Part shown: positions 11,538 to 19,520 of the stretch, one piece after another
How the letters are laid out: the number at the start of each line of letters is the position of its first letter
Numbering within the stretch: position 1 is the first letter of the stretch
Source of the DNA: Ornithinimicrobium ciconiae
GTDB taxonomy: Bacteria > Actinomycetota > Actinomycetes > Actinomycetales > Dermatophilaceae
Assembly (NCBI RefSeq): GCF_007197575.1
Contig: NZ_CP041616.1
Location: forward strand, 3,472,001 to 3,536,000
Direction of reading: 5' to 3'
Length of the DNA: 64,000 nt
Position numbers and translations under genes: made by a program
Notes under the pieces: model-generated
Seen by the model: the letters and a program-made list of their open reading frames with translations, nothing else
What the model was told of the DNA's origin: nothing
The model's database searches: none

Positions 11538-12218
11538 ATGCCGACGCTTACCGATCAACGCCTCTCCCCTGCCGATGTGGACCAGCTGACGCAGGGTCAG
11601 GGCCCCGTCGAGCTGCTGCGGTGCGACCTGTCCGAGCTGCGCGCCCGGGACGCTGACCTCGACGACGTGGCCTTCACCGACTGTTTCCTGGACGGGGCCG
11701 ACCTGACCGGTTCCCGGCTCTCCGGTGCCCGGTTCAGCGGCGGGAGCGCCACCGGGGTCCGGCTGGAGCGCTGCGACCTGACCGACGCCCGGTTCGACCG
11801 GGTCGACCTGTCCAGCGCGGTGCTCAGCGGGGCGCTGCTCACCGACGCCGAGTTCCGTGGGTGCCGGATGACCGGCCTGGTCGCCGAGGCAACCCGGGGC
11901 ATGGGGTGCCTGCTGCTGGGTTGCAACGCCTACGGCGCCGAGCTGCCCGGACTCATCCTGGCCCGCCGAGCCCACACCGGCTCCCGCTTCACCGAGGCCA
12001 ACCTGGCCGGTGCCGACCTGCGCGAGGCGGTGCTCGACGGCTGCGTCCTGCTGCACACCGACCTGACCGGCGCCACCCTCGAGGGCGCCGACCTGCGTGG
12101 CGCGGACCTGGGACCGTGCACCCGCGAGCGCCTCGACATACTCTCCGGCGCGGTCCTGACCACTGCTCAGGCCGTGGCCGCGCTGCAGGACCTGACCGGC
12201 GCCGTCATCGCGGACTGA
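11538..12218 (+). CDS. pentapeptide-repeat protein
   Basis: 226 residues from an ATG at 11538 with AGGAT 8 nt upstream; a longer upstream start has no ribosome binding site. From about residue 20 to 195 the sequence follows the A(D/N)LXX five-residue periodicity (for example GADLTGSRLSGARFSGGSAT, GADLREAVLDG, GADLRGADLG), which folds as a right-handed quadrilateral beta helix. Such proteins include DNA-gyrase-protecting mimics, but nothing here shows that activity. It lies divergent from sua5 and convergent with prmC. The last 18 bp, including the stop, are part of a 23-bp tandem duplication. Confidence 0.82.
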   Translation: MPTLTDQRLSPADVDQLTQGQGPVELLRCDLSELRARDADLDDVAFTDCFLDGADLTGSRLSGARFSGGSATGVRLERCDLTDARFDRVDLSSAVLSGALLTDAEFRGCRMTGLVAEATRGMGCLLLGCNAYGAELPGLILARRAHTGSRFTEANLAGADLREAVLDGCVLLHTDLTGATLEGADLRGADLGPCTRERLDILSGAVLTTAQAVAALQDLTGAVIAD

Positions 12219-12246
12219 TCGACGCCGTCATCGCGGACTGATCGAC
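12201..12246. repeat. perfect 23-bp tandem duplication across the pentapeptide-gene stop codon
   Basis: gccgtcatcgcggactgatc plus gac occurs twice head to tail (12201-12223 and 12224-12246) without mismatch. The first copy contains the TGA stop at 12216-12218, and the second copy carries the same TGA downstream. The identity suggests recent slippage. Confidence 0.9.
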
Positions 12247-12387
12247 ATCGCCCCCTCACCAGCGGTCGGCGATCTCCTTGTCTTCCAACAGGACAGGGCC
12301 GACGGTTGCTACTAGCGTGAACCGCTGAACGAGATCGTCACACCTCCCCGAAGGCCGGGGAGGCAAACGCCCAAGGAGGCAACTCAC

Positions 12388-12462
12388 ATGCGTGGAAGCG
12401 GACTTATCTGGACCATCGTCGGTGTGCTTCTGATCATCGCACTGTTGATCTTCATCTTCTGA
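12388..12462 (+). CDS. 24-residue hydrophobic membrane peptide
   Basis: A very small gene encoding MRGSGLIWTIVGVLLIIALL plus IFIF. It is a single hydrophobic helix preceded by one Arg, so probably a single-pass membrane peptide. A strong AAGGAGG site (12373-12379) lies 8 nt before the ATG, and a rho-independent-type hairpin follows 28 nt after the stop; this is the full architecture of an expressed gene. A CCTCCCCG/CGGGGAGG hairpin (12343-12363) sits just before the ribosome binding site. Its left arm could also pair with the GGAGG, so translation may be structure-controlled. Function unknown. Confidence 0.72.
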   Translation: MRGSGLIWTIVGVLLIIALLIFIF

Positions 12463-12489
12463 TCAGGAACCCCCGATTTCCCTGACGTG

Positions 12490-12527
12490 AGGGCGGGGCC
12501 ACGGCAACTGTGCTGTGGCCCCGCCCT
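12490..12527. terminator. bidirectional terminator between the small membrane peptide gene and prmC
   Basis: A 17-bp stem (12490-12506 with 12511-12527, one G-U pair) and a 4-nt loop actg, GC-rich, followed by tctcgtct. It lies between two convergent genes and could serve both strands. Confidence 0.8.
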
Positions 12528-12552
12528 TCTCGTCTGGACGGCGGGTGGCGCG

Positions 12553-13440
12553 TCAGGCGCGCACCGCACGCACAACGCGCGGCAGCCCGGTCAGGTCGCG
12601 GTGGTCGGCGACGTCCACCCAGTCCCTACTGGCAGCGAGTCGTCGCACCAGGTCCTCCCCCTGGACGTCGGCGTGCTCCATGAGCAGCACACCACCGGGC
12701 ACCAGCAGCCGCGCCGCGCGGGCCGCGACGGCCAGCGGCACCTGCAGCCCGTCCTCCCCAAGTCCGTAGAGGGCCACCTCCGGGTCGTGGTCGCGCACCT
12801 CCGGGTCGACCGGCACGCTGCCAGGGGGGATGTAGGGCGGGTTGCTCACCACGACGTCGACCTGTCCGAGCAGGTCCGCAAAGGCTGTCGTGGCGTCCCC
12901 CAGCCGCAGGTCTACCGCCAGTCCGGTGTGGACCAGGTTGGCAGCAGCCCAGGCGTGGGCGTCCTCCGACAACTCGACGGCGTGCACCTGCGCGCCCGGC
13001 CACTCCTCAGCCAGCGCCAGCGCGATGGCCCCGCTGCCGGTGCACAGGTCGACGACGACCGGGTCCGTGCCTGTCCTGACGGCCGATCCGTCCCCAGCGG
13101 TGCCCAGTGCCGACGCTCTGCGCTGCAGGTCGGCGAGGGCCAGGTCGACCAGCACCTCGGTCTCGGGGCGGGGCACGAAGACCCCAGGGCCGACGCGCAG
13201 GCTCAGCGCCCGGAAGTGCGCGACACCGGTCAAGTGCTGGAGCGGCACCCGGTCGGCCCGTTGCTCGACCAGCCGCTGGTAAGCCGCGAGGTCACTCTCA
13301 CTGACCCGCTCACCGAGGATCACGGCTCGCCTGAGTTCGGGTACCTCAAGGTCAAGGACATGGGCGAGCAGGGCCTCGGCGTCGACGCGCGGGCTGGGCA
13401 CCCCGGCCGCGGCCAGCGTGTGCGCCGCCGCGCGCACCAT
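12553..13440 (-). CDS. prmC: peptide chain release factor N5-glutamine methyltransferase
   Basis: Methylates the Gln of the GGQ motif in RF1/RF2 using S-adenosylmethionine. The 295-residue protein has an N-terminal helical domain (to about residue 85) and a Rossmann methyltransferase domain with VVDLCTGSGAIALALA (SAM binding) and the diagnostic VVSNPPYIPPG. The ATG at 13440 is taken as start; the frame stays open upstream into a repeat region that is not protein-like. Its substrate gene prfA is directly upstream, but the usual tight coupling is interrupted by 172 bp filled with paired 32-bp-spaced repeats. Confidence 0.93.
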   Translation of the reverse strand: MVRAAAHTLAAAGVPSPRVDAEALLAHVLDLEVPELRRAVILGERVSESDLAAYQRLVEQRADRVPLQHLTGVAHFRALSLRVGPGVFVPRPETEVLVDLALADLQRRASALGTAGDGSAVRTGTDPVVVDLCTGSGAIALALAEEWPGAQVHAVELSEDAHAWAAANLVHTGLAVDLRLGDATTAFADLLGQVDVVVSNPPYIPPGSVPVDPEVRDHDPEVALYGLGEDGLQVPLAVAARAARLLVPGGVLLMEHADVQGEDLVRRLAASRDWVDVADHRDLTGLPRVVRAVRA

Positions 13441-13448
13441 CCCCCCAC

Positions 13449-13609
13449 AATTTTGAGAGAGGTTTCGCTGCCCGCCCCCGTATTTTGAGAGGGGTTTTGC
13501 TGGTGTCACGGCACGAGCCCTGGCCACGAATCAGGGGTCACGCCCGCGGTCGGGGCAGACAAAACCTCTCCAAAAATGCGCGATCCGCGGACAAAACCTC
13601 CCCAAGAAT
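13449..13609. repeat. two inverted pairs of a 32-bp-spaced AT-rich motif
   Basis: Two forward copies start at 13450 and 13482 (attttgagagaggtttcgctg and attttgagaggggttttgct). Two reverse-complement copies occupy 13559-13577 and 13591-13609 (acaaaacctctccaaaaat and acaaaacctccccaagaat). Spacing inside each pair is exactly 32 bp, and the pairs face each other across about 55 bp. The block fills the prfA-prmC gap, ending 4 nt before the prfA stop and 9 nt before the prmC start codon. A third pair is at 19460-19514. Confidence 0.85.
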
Positions 13610-13612
13610 GGG

Positions 13613-14710
13613 TCATGTGTCGCTGCTGCCGAGCGCGGCCATGCGCGCCGCCTCGTCGGCCTCGACCGCAGACTGCACCACCGGGTCCAGGTCCCCGTCG
13701 AGGACGTGGTCGAGGTTGTAGGCCTTGAAGCCGGTGCGGTGGTCGGCGATCCGGTTCTCCGGGAAGTTGTAGGTGCGGATGCGCTCGCTGCGGTCCACGG
13801 TGCGCACCTGGCTGCGGCGTGCTGCCGAGGCCTCCGCCTCGGCCTCCTCAACAGCCAACTGGTGCAGGCGCGCCCGCAGCACCCGCAGGGCCGACTCCTT
13901 GTTCTGCAGTTGCGACTTCTCGTTCTGGCAGGAGACGACCAGCCCCGTCGGCAGGTGCGTGATCCGCACGGCGGAGTCGGTGGTGTTGACCGACTGGCCG
14001 CCGGGGCCGCTGGAGCGGAAGACGTCGATCTTGAGCAGGTTGTGGTCGAGCTCGACCTCCTCGGGGTCGTCCAGGTCGGGCATGACCAGGACACCGGCCG
14101 CGGAGGTGTGGATCCGGCCCTGGCTCTCGGTGACCGGCACGCGCTGCACGCGGTGGACGCCCCCCTCATACTTCAGGCGGGCCCAGGGAGCCTCCCCCGG
14201 GGCGGGGGTGCCGGTGGCGTGGATGGCCAGACGCACGTCCTTATAGCCGCCCAGGTCGGACTCCGTGGCGTCCAGCAGTTGGGTCTTCCAGGAGCGACGC
14301 TCGGCATAGCGCAGATACATCCGCAGCAGGTCACCGGCGAAGAGCGCCGACTCCTCACCACCCTCTCCGGCCTTGACCTCGAGGATGACGTCGCGATCGT
14401 CGTCGGGGTCCCGGGGCACCAGGAGCCGGCGCAGCCGCTCGGAGGTCTGCTCCGCACGCTCGCGGAGGGCGGGCAGCTCGGCCGCGATGGACTCGTCCTC
14501 GGACGCCATCTCGACGGCGGCCTCGACGTCGCCGCCGGCCTCCTCCCACTCGCGGATCGCAGCGATCGTGGGCGCGAGCGCGGCATAGCGCTTATTAAGC
14601 CTCTTCAGCGCGACCTGGTCCGAGTGGGTTTCCGGGTCAGCGAGTTGGGTCTCGATGCTTGAGTACTCCTCGAGCAGCGGTGTCACCGCAGTTGCGTCCA
14701 CCTCGACCAC
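13613..14710 (-). CDS. prfA: peptide chain release factor 1
   Basis: RF1 (365 residues, GTG start) terminates translation at UAA and UAG. The PxT stop-codon recognition tripeptide is PVT at residues 192-194 ([18 protein letters not shown]). The catalytic GGQ is at 237-239 ([10 protein letters not shown]). Domains are an N-terminal helical domain, a central decoding domain and the GGQ domain. It is transcribed after rpmE and before prmC, the standard actinobacterial order. Confidence 0.97.
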   Translation of the reverse strand: MVEVDATAVTPLLEEYSSIETQLADPETHSDQVALKRLNKRYAALAPTIAAIREWEEAGGDVEAAVEMASEDESIAAELPALRERAEQTSERLRRLLVPRDPDDDRDVILEVKAGEGGEESALFAGDLLRMYLRYAERRSWKTQLLDATESDLGGYKDVRLAIHATGTPAPGEAPWARLKYEGGVHRVQRVPVTESQGRIHTSAAGVLVMPDLDDPEEVELDHNLLKIDVFRSSGPGGQSVNTTDSAVRITHLPTGLVVSCQNEKSQLQNKESALRVLRARLHQLAVEEAEAEASAARRSQVRTVDRSERIRTYNFPENRIADHRTGFKAYNLDHVLDGDLDPVVQSAVEADEAARMAALGSSDT

Positions 14711-14797
14711 GTCGGTGTCCTCTTCCCCATCTCGTAGTGGTGTGCTCCCAGCCCGGACGGATCTGGCCGCACTAGGGCCGGGTTCGGAAAAGGCAAC

Positions 14798-14830
14798 GCC
14801 GGCCCCGCGACGAGTGTCGCAGGGCCGGCG
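14798..14830 (-). terminator. rpmE terminator or attenuator
   Basis: Read on the minus strand, an interrupted GC-rich hairpin cgccggccctgcgac / gtcgcggggccggcg is followed by TTGCCTTTTCC. It lies 10 nt after the rpmE stop and before prfA, so it probably ends or reduces transcription out of rpmE. Confidence 0.75.
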
Positions 14831-14839
14831 CGCAAAGAC

Positions 14840-15058
14840 TTACTTGCTCTCGGCCTTCTTGCCGTAGCGCTCCTGGAAGCGGGCCACGCGGCCACCGGTG
14901 TCCAGGATCTTCTGCTTGCCGGTGTAGAACGGGTGGCACTGGGAGCAGACGTCGGCGTGGATCGAGCCGGACGTCGAGGTGCTGCGCGTGGTGAACTGCG
15001 CGCCGCAGTTGCAGGTCACCCGAGTCTCGACGTACTCGGGGTGAATGTTCTTCTTCAC
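14840..15058 (-). CDS. rpmE: 50S ribosomal protein L31, zinc-binding type
   Basis: 72-residue L31 with the four-Cys zinc ribbon: Cys16, Cys18, Cys38 and Cys41 (VTCNCG and CSQCHP). This is the C+ form used in zinc-replete cells; the zinc-independent paralogue is not in this window. The GTG start is preceded by GAGGAG with 6-nt spacing. A sigma70-like promoter lies about 80 bp upstream. Confidence 0.97.
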   Translation of the reverse strand: MKKNIHPEYVETRVTCNCGAQFTTRSTSTSGSIHADVCSQCHPFYTGKQKILDTGGRVARFQERYGKKAESK

Positions 15059-15133
15059 GGTGTCTCCTCACAGATGGCGAGTTCCCCGGGTCGGAGCGCG
15101 GTCGCGCGCCGTGAACCGGAGGGCCAAGGGGTG

Positions 15134-15163
15134 ATTCTGCCAGAAAGGGCAGGCTGGTCACAA
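15134..15163 (-). promoter_or_regulatory. probable rpmE promoter
   Basis: On the minus strand, TTGTGA (15163-15158) and CAGAAT (15139-15134) are separated by 18 bp. This is a good match to housekeeping -35 and -10 elements, about 75 nt before the rpmE start codon. Confidence 0.55.
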
Positions 15164-15330
15164 AATGACGCACTCCCTCAACATCGCACCGTCCGCTCAC
15201 ATTCCCCAGAACCCCGGTGCAGGAACCGCGCTGCAGCCGTGGGGTCCTGGCACCCGACACGCCACAGCATGATCCGCACTGTGCGCGACACGCCGGGCCG
15301 GAGCTGCCTGAGAGGGCGTATGCCGACAGG

Positions 15331-15406
15331 CCGGGGCAAGCGGAGCCCGACAGACCGTATGCCGGGGGCCGGGGCAAGCGGAGTCCGACAGACCGTATGC
15401 CGAGGG
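15331..15406. repeat. 38-bp tandem repeat between rho and rpmE
   Basis: Two units (15331-15368 and 15369-15406) begin ccggggcaagcggag and end in gaccgtatgccg, with few mismatches, preceded by a partial unit at 15318-15330. The repeat lies just beyond the rho terminator hairpin. No coding function is apparent. Confidence 0.8.
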
Positions 15407-15415
15407 GCGGGACGG

Positions 15416-15452
15416 CGTGTGGCCCGCCTCCCAGGGGAAGGCGGGCCACACG
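15416..15452 (-). terminator. rho gene terminator
   Basis: Perfect 14-bp stem cgtgtggcccgcct / aggcgggccacacg with a 9-nt loop, located 40 nt after the rho stop codon. There is no strong U-run, as is common in high-GC actinobacteria. Confidence 0.75.
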
Positions 15453-15491
15453 GCAGACCAGATCAGGTGGCCGGAGGCCGACCCTGCGTGA

Positions 15492-17660
15492 TCAGTCCTC
15501 GTCGTCCAGCTTGACCGAGGAAGTCTGCTGCACCTGGACCAGGAACTCGTGGTTGGTCTTGGTCTTGCGGAGACGGTCGAGCAGCAGCTCGACAGCCTGC
15601 TGGGAGTCGAGCGCGGAGAGCACGCGACGCAGCTTCCACATGATCTTGAGCTCCTCGGCGCCCATCAGGATCTCCTCGCGGCGCGTGCCGGAGGGGTTGA
15701 CGTCAATGGCCGGGAAGATGCGGCGGTCCGCCAGCTGGCGGGACAGACGCAGCTCCATGTTGCCGGTGCCCTTGAACTCCTCGAAGATGACCTCGTCCAT
15801 CTTGGAGCCGGTCTCCACGAGCGCGGTCGCCAGGATGGTCAGCGAGCCGCCGAACTCGATGTTGCGGGCAGCACCGAAGAAGCGCTTCGGCGGATAGAGC
15901 GCACTGGAGTCGACACCACCGGAGAGGATCCGGCCGCTGGCCGGGGCGGCCAGGTTGTAGGCACGGCCCAGGCGGGTGATCGAGTCGAGCAGCACGACCA
16001 CGTCGCCACCGAGCTCGACCAGGCGCTTGGCGCGCTCGATGGCCAATTCGGCCACCGTCGTGTGGTCCTCGGCGGGACGGTCGAAGGTGGAGGCGATGAC
16101 CTCACCCTTGACTGTGCGCTGCATGTCGGTGACTTCCTCGGGGCGCTCGTCCACCAGGACGATCATGAGGTGCGCCTCGGGGTTGTTCTGCGTGATCGCG
16201 TTGGCGATCGACTGCAGCACCAGGGTCTTGCCGGCCTTCGGAGGGGACACGATCAGGCCGCGCTGCCCCTTGCCGATCGGGGAGACCAGGTCGATCATCC
16301 GCGTGGTCAGGTTCTTCTGCTCGGTCTCCAGGCGCAGCCGGTCCTGGGGATAGAGCGGGGTCAGCTTGGCGAACTCCGGACGATCCTTGGACTCCTCCGG
16401 GGCCTTGCCGTTGACCGTGTCGAGACGCACCAGAGCGTTGTACTTCTGGCGGTCACCACGACCACCGGAGTGCTGCTGCTGGTCCCCTGCCTTGATGGCA
16501 CCGGTGACGGCGTCACCCTTGCGTAGTCCGTTCTTGCGGACCAGGCCCATCGGGACATAGACGTCGCTGGGGCCGGGCAGGTAGCCGGTGGTGCGGATGA
16601 AGCCGTAGTTGTCCAGGATGTCCAGGACACCAGCCACCGGGACGAGCACGTCCTCCTCGGTGTAACCGGTCTCCTGCTCCTCGGCGTAGCTCTCCCCTCC
16701 CTGGCTGCGCCCGCGCTTGCGGTCGCGGCCCCGCTGCCGGCTGCGACGACGGCCCCCACGGCCGCCCTCGTCGTCGTCATCGAAGCGGTTGTTGGTGCGG
16801 TTCTGGTTGCCGCCCTGCTGGTTGCCGCCCTGGCGGTTGTCCTGCTGGTTGCCACGGTTGCCCTGCTGGCGGTTGTCCTGCTGGTCCCCGTCCTGACGGT
16901 TGTCCTGCTGGTTGCCGCCCTGGCGGTTGCCCTGCTGGTTGCCACGGTTGCCCTGCTGGCGGTGGTCCTGCTGGTTCCCGTCCTGACGGTTGTCCTGCTG
17001 GTTGCCACCCTGCTTGTTGCCACGGTTGCCCTGCTGGCGGTTGTCCTGCTGGTCCCCGTCCTGACGGTTGTCCTGGCGGTTGTCCTGCTGGCCGCCGTCC
17101 TGCTGGCGGTTGCCACGGCGGCTACGGTCCTGACCGCTGTCAGCGTTGCCGCCCGACTCCTGGCGGTCCTGACGAGCCTCGGTGCCACCGACCTCGGTCG
17201 CACCCGCCTCGGTTGCCGGAGCCTGGGCCGGGGCGCTCTCAGCACTCTCGTCGGCGCCGGAGCGACCGGCGCGAGACTGCGGTGCACCAGCGGCAGCAGC
17301 GACCCGGCGGGACCGCCGGGGGGCACGCTGTCCGGACTCTGCGGGACTGCTGTCCTGCGACGCCGCGGGGCTACTGTCCTGCGACGCCGCGGAGCCGGAG
17401 TCCTGCCCTGCGGCGGTGTTGTCGCTGGTCTGCGGGGCAGCCTCACGGGGGGCAGCCTCACGCGCCGGAGCGCTGGTCTTGACGGACGTGCTGCCGCCCT
17501 CCCGACGAGCACGGATCGCCTCGACGAGGTCCGCCTTGCGCATCTTGGGCGACACGGTGATGCCCATGCTGCCGGCCAGAGCCTGCAGCTCGGCAACGCG
17601 CATCGAGCTCAGGGCCCCCCCGGAGCGACTCGGCGCAGCGGTTTCGGTGGTGTTGGTCAC
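15492..17660 (-). CDS. rho: transcription termination factor Rho with large Q/N/R/G-rich insertion
   Basis: Hexameric RNA helicase that ends transcription. The 722-residue protein starts at GTG 17660, with AGAAGGA 7 nt before it. A Rho N-terminal helical domain (about residues 18-55, [20 protein letters not shown]) is followed by an Ala/Ser/Gln-rich stretch and then, at roughly 165-300, a low-complexity region built from repeated DNRQ/QQDN/GNRG units. The RNA-binding OSB fold (about 320-400) and the RecA-like ATPase (about 410-722) follow, with Walker A SPPKAGKT near 472-479 and [10 protein letters not shown]. Long charged insertions are typical of actinobacterial Rho; the repeat purity here is striking and visible in the DNA between about 16800 and 17110. 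Confidence 0.96.
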   Translation of the reverse strand: MTNTTETAAPSRSGGALSSMRVAELQALAGSMGITVSPKMRKADLVEAIRARREGGSTSVKTSAPAREAAPREAAPQTSDNTAAGQDSGSAASQDSSPAASQDSSPAESGQRAPRRSRRVAAAAGAPQSRAGRSGADESAESAPAQAPATEAGATEVGGTEARQDRQESGGNADSGQDRSRRGNRQQDGGQQDNRQDNRQDGDQQDNRQQGNRGNKQGGNQQDNRQDGNQQDHRQQGNRGNQQGNRQGGNQQDNRQDGDQQDNRQQGNRGNQQDNRQGGNQQGGNQNRTNNRFDDDDEGGRGGRRRSRQRGRDRKRGRSQGGESYAEEQETGYTEEDVLVPVAGVLDILDNYGFIRTTGYLPGPSDVYVPMGLVRKNGLRKGDAVTGAIKAGDQQQHSGGRGDRQKYNALVRLDTVNGKAPEESKDRPEFAKLTPLYPQDRLRLETEQKNLTTRMIDLVSPIGKGQRGLIVSPPKAGKTLVLQSIANAITQNNPEAHLMIVLVDERPEEVTDMQRTVKGEVIASTFDRPAEDHTTVAELAIERAKRLVELGGDVVVLLDSITRLGRAYNLAAPASGRILSGGVDSSALYPPKRFFGAARNIEFGGSLTILATALVETGSKMDEVIFEEFKGTGNMELRLSRQLADRRIFPAIDVNPSGTRREEILMGAEELKIMWKLRRVLSALDSQQAVELLLDRLRKTKTNHEFLVQVQQTSSVKLDDED

Positions 17661-18000
17661 GAAGGTTCCTTCTCCCTCGGAGGGCCAGCCACATGCATGG
17701 CCCAGGAGTTTCAGGTAGATCCGGCTTCTGCCGGCCCGAGTTGAATCACCGACCACCGCGAGGCGATGTCACCACACGAGAACCGCGTGGTTGCACCACA
17801 TACATGGTGGTGGGATCACTACGCGAGAACACGGGGCCTGTGCCCGCAGCGTCGTTCGCGAGTGTGTGGCAACGGTATCACCTGTTGCTGCCCTCGCCGA
17901 ACACAGTGCACCGACACGCCTGCTCGCCGCGTCCCGAGCACAGAACTCGCCGCGTCCCCAGCACAGAACCTGCCCCGCGGCATACCGCTGGGGCTCACGC
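17661..18000. other. rho upstream leader region
   Basis: 340 bp between the rho start and the end of the aldehyde dehydrogenase gene. I see no convincing coding frame. It contains several CCAC/GTGG-rich short inverted repeats around 17770-17815 (such as accacatacatggtggt) that could structure the rho 5' leader, and a 23-bp tandem repeat near the dehydrogenase end. I could not fix a promoter with confidence. Confidence 0.5.
17923..17968. repeat. 23-bp tandem repeat
   Basis: Two head-to-tail units, ctcgccgcgtcccgagcaca plus gaa, at 17923-17945 and 17946-17968, differing at one base. They are located 33 bp downstream of the aldehyde dehydrogenase stop. Confidence 0.85.
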
Positions 18001-19455
18001 TCAGCTCAGCTTGACGTTGACCTGCTTGATCTGCGTGAAGCCCTCGAGCATGCCCTCGAGGGAGAGCTCGCGGCCGATTCCGCTGGTCTTCATGCCGCCG
18101 TAGGACTGGCCGACCACCTGACCACCGCCCTGGTTGACCTGCACCCAGCCCGAGTCGATGCGGTGCGCCATGCCGAGCGCCCGGTCCAGGTCCTTGGAGA
18201 AGACGAACGCAGCCAGCCCGTAGTGCGAGTCGTTGGCCATCGCCACGACCTCCTCCGACTCGGTCCACGGGATCACCGCGAGCACCGGCCCGAAGATCTC
18301 CTCGCGCGCGATGCGCCAGTCGTTGGACACCTGGGTCAGGATCATCGGGGCGTGGTAGAACCCCGGCGGGCCGACCTGCAGGTCCGGCCGTCCGTCATAG
18401 GCCACAACGACCCCCTCCTGGGAGAGACCGTCCTCGATGTAGCCCTGCACCCGGTCCCACTGCTTGGCGTTGATGATGCAGCCGATGTCCGTGGACTCCT
18501 CCCGCGGGTCCCCGACGACCAGCTGCTTGGTGCGGGCGACGAGCTTGTCGAGGAACTCGTCATGGATCGAGGAGTGCAGGAACAGCCGCGAGCCGGTGGT
18601 GCAGCTCTGGCTCTGCCGGGCGAACCGGCTGGCCAGCAGCACCTGCTCGACGACCTCGTCGGTGCAGGAGTCGGCGTCGACGATGCACGGTGACTTGCCG
18701 CCCAGCTCCAGCGAGCTGTGCGCTAGTCGGGCACCCGCCTTGGCTGCCACCTGGTGCCCGACCAGCGTGGAGCCGGTGAACGAGACCTTGTCCACGTCCG
18801 GATGGACGACCAGTGCCTCGCCGATCTCGGCGCCATAGCCGGTGACCACGTTGAGCACGCCGTCCGGCAGGTGCTCGGCACAGATCCGGGCCAGTTCAAG
18901 GATGGTCAGCGGGGCGTCCTCGGCGGCCTTGAGCACCATGGTGTTGCCGGCTGCGAGCGCGCCGGGCACCTTGAACCCGGCGATCATCAGGGGCGAGTTC
19001 CACGGCAGGATGCCAGCCACGACACCGAGGGGCTGGCGCCGGGTGTACTGCAGCTGGCCGTCGGCGGTCGGCAGCACGGTCCCCTTGACCTCACCGGCGA
19101 CACCGGCGAAGTAGCGGAAGCAGGCGACCAGGTTGAGCGCCTCGGGCCGGGCCTGGGTGCGGATCGCGTTGCCGGTGTCCAGGGCGGTGAGCGTGGCGAG
19201 GTCCTCGACCGCCTCCTCCAGGGAGTCGGCGATGCGCAGCAGGGCGCGCTGCCGCTCGGTGAAGGGCAGTGCCGCCCACGCCGGGAAGGCGGCGCGCGCA
19301 GCCGCCACCGCACGGTCGGCGTCCTCGGCCCCGGCGCGCGGGGTCGTCGCGATGACTACGTCACGATCGGTGGGGGTGATCACCTCAAGGGTCTCCCCGG
19401 AAACCGCCGGCACCCACTGCCCGCCGATGTGCATGAGCTGCTCGTCCACGTCCAC
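18001..19455 (-). CDS. NAD(P)-dependent aldehyde dehydrogenase family protein
   Basis: 484-residue aldehyde dehydrogenase oxidising an unidentified aldehyde to the acid. Catalytic residues are in place: Asn in LPWNSPL, Glu in LELGGKSP, and the nucleophile Cys in RQSQSCTTGSRLF. NAD-binding GSTLVG and the C-terminal GGMKTSGIGRE motif are present. The closest style is betaine/aminobutyraldehyde-type dehydrogenases, but substrate cannot be set from sequence. It lies between hom and rho, a slot usually filled by thrC and thrB in actinobacteria, and is separated from hom by a 32-bp-spaced repeat pair. Confidence 0.88.
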   Translation of the reverse strand: MDVDEQLMHIGGQWVPAVSGETLEVITPTDRDVVIATTPRAGAEDADRAVAAARAAFPAWAALPFTERQRALLRIADSLEEAVEDLATLTALDTGNAIRTQARPEALNLVACFRYFAGVAGEVKGTVLPTADGQLQYTRRQPLGVVAGILPWNSPLMIAGFKVPGALAAGNTMVLKAAEDAPLTILELARICAEHLPDGVLNVVTGYGAEIGEALVVHPDVDKVSFTGSTLVGHQVAAKAGARLAHSSLELGGKSPCIVDADSCTDEVVEQVLLASRFARQSQSCTTGSRLFLHSSIHDEFLDKLVARTKQLVVGDPREESTDIGCIINAKQWDRVQGYIEDGLSQEGVVVAYDGRPDLQVGPPGFYHAPMILTQVSNDWRIAREEIFGPVLAVIPWTESEEVVAMANDSHYGLAAFVFSKDLDRALGMAHRIDSGWVQVNQGGGQVVGQSYGGMKTSGIGRELSLEGMLEGFTQIKQVNVKLS

Positions 19456-19459
19456 TCCA

Positions 19460-19514
19460 ATTTTCGTAGAGGTTTTGCTGGTCCTACCCGGATTTTCGTA
19501 GCGGTCTTGCTGGT
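19460..19514. repeat. pair of the 32-bp-spaced AT-rich motif between hom and aldehyde dehydrogenase
   Basis: Copies start at 19460 (attttcgtagaggttttgct) and 19492 (attttcgtagcggtcttgct), exactly 32 bp apart, the same spacing as in the two pairs at 13449-13609. They fill the gap between the dehydrogenase start codon and the hom stop. Confidence 0.85.
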
Positions 19515-19520
19515 CCCGTC

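Noticed and set aside
13441..13527. 29-residue N-terminal extension of PrmC
   Set aside because: This part is encoded by the AT-rich repeat pair and does not resemble PrmC N-termini; the ATG at 13440 fits the family.
13449..13609. CRISPR-like array
   Set aside because: Only pairs of units, 10-bp spacers and inverted orientation; no cas genes.
15177..15460. several minus-strand frames with repeated [11 protein letters not shown] peptides
   Set aside because: They arise from the 38-bp tandem repeats and the terminator between rho and rpmE and have no start signals.
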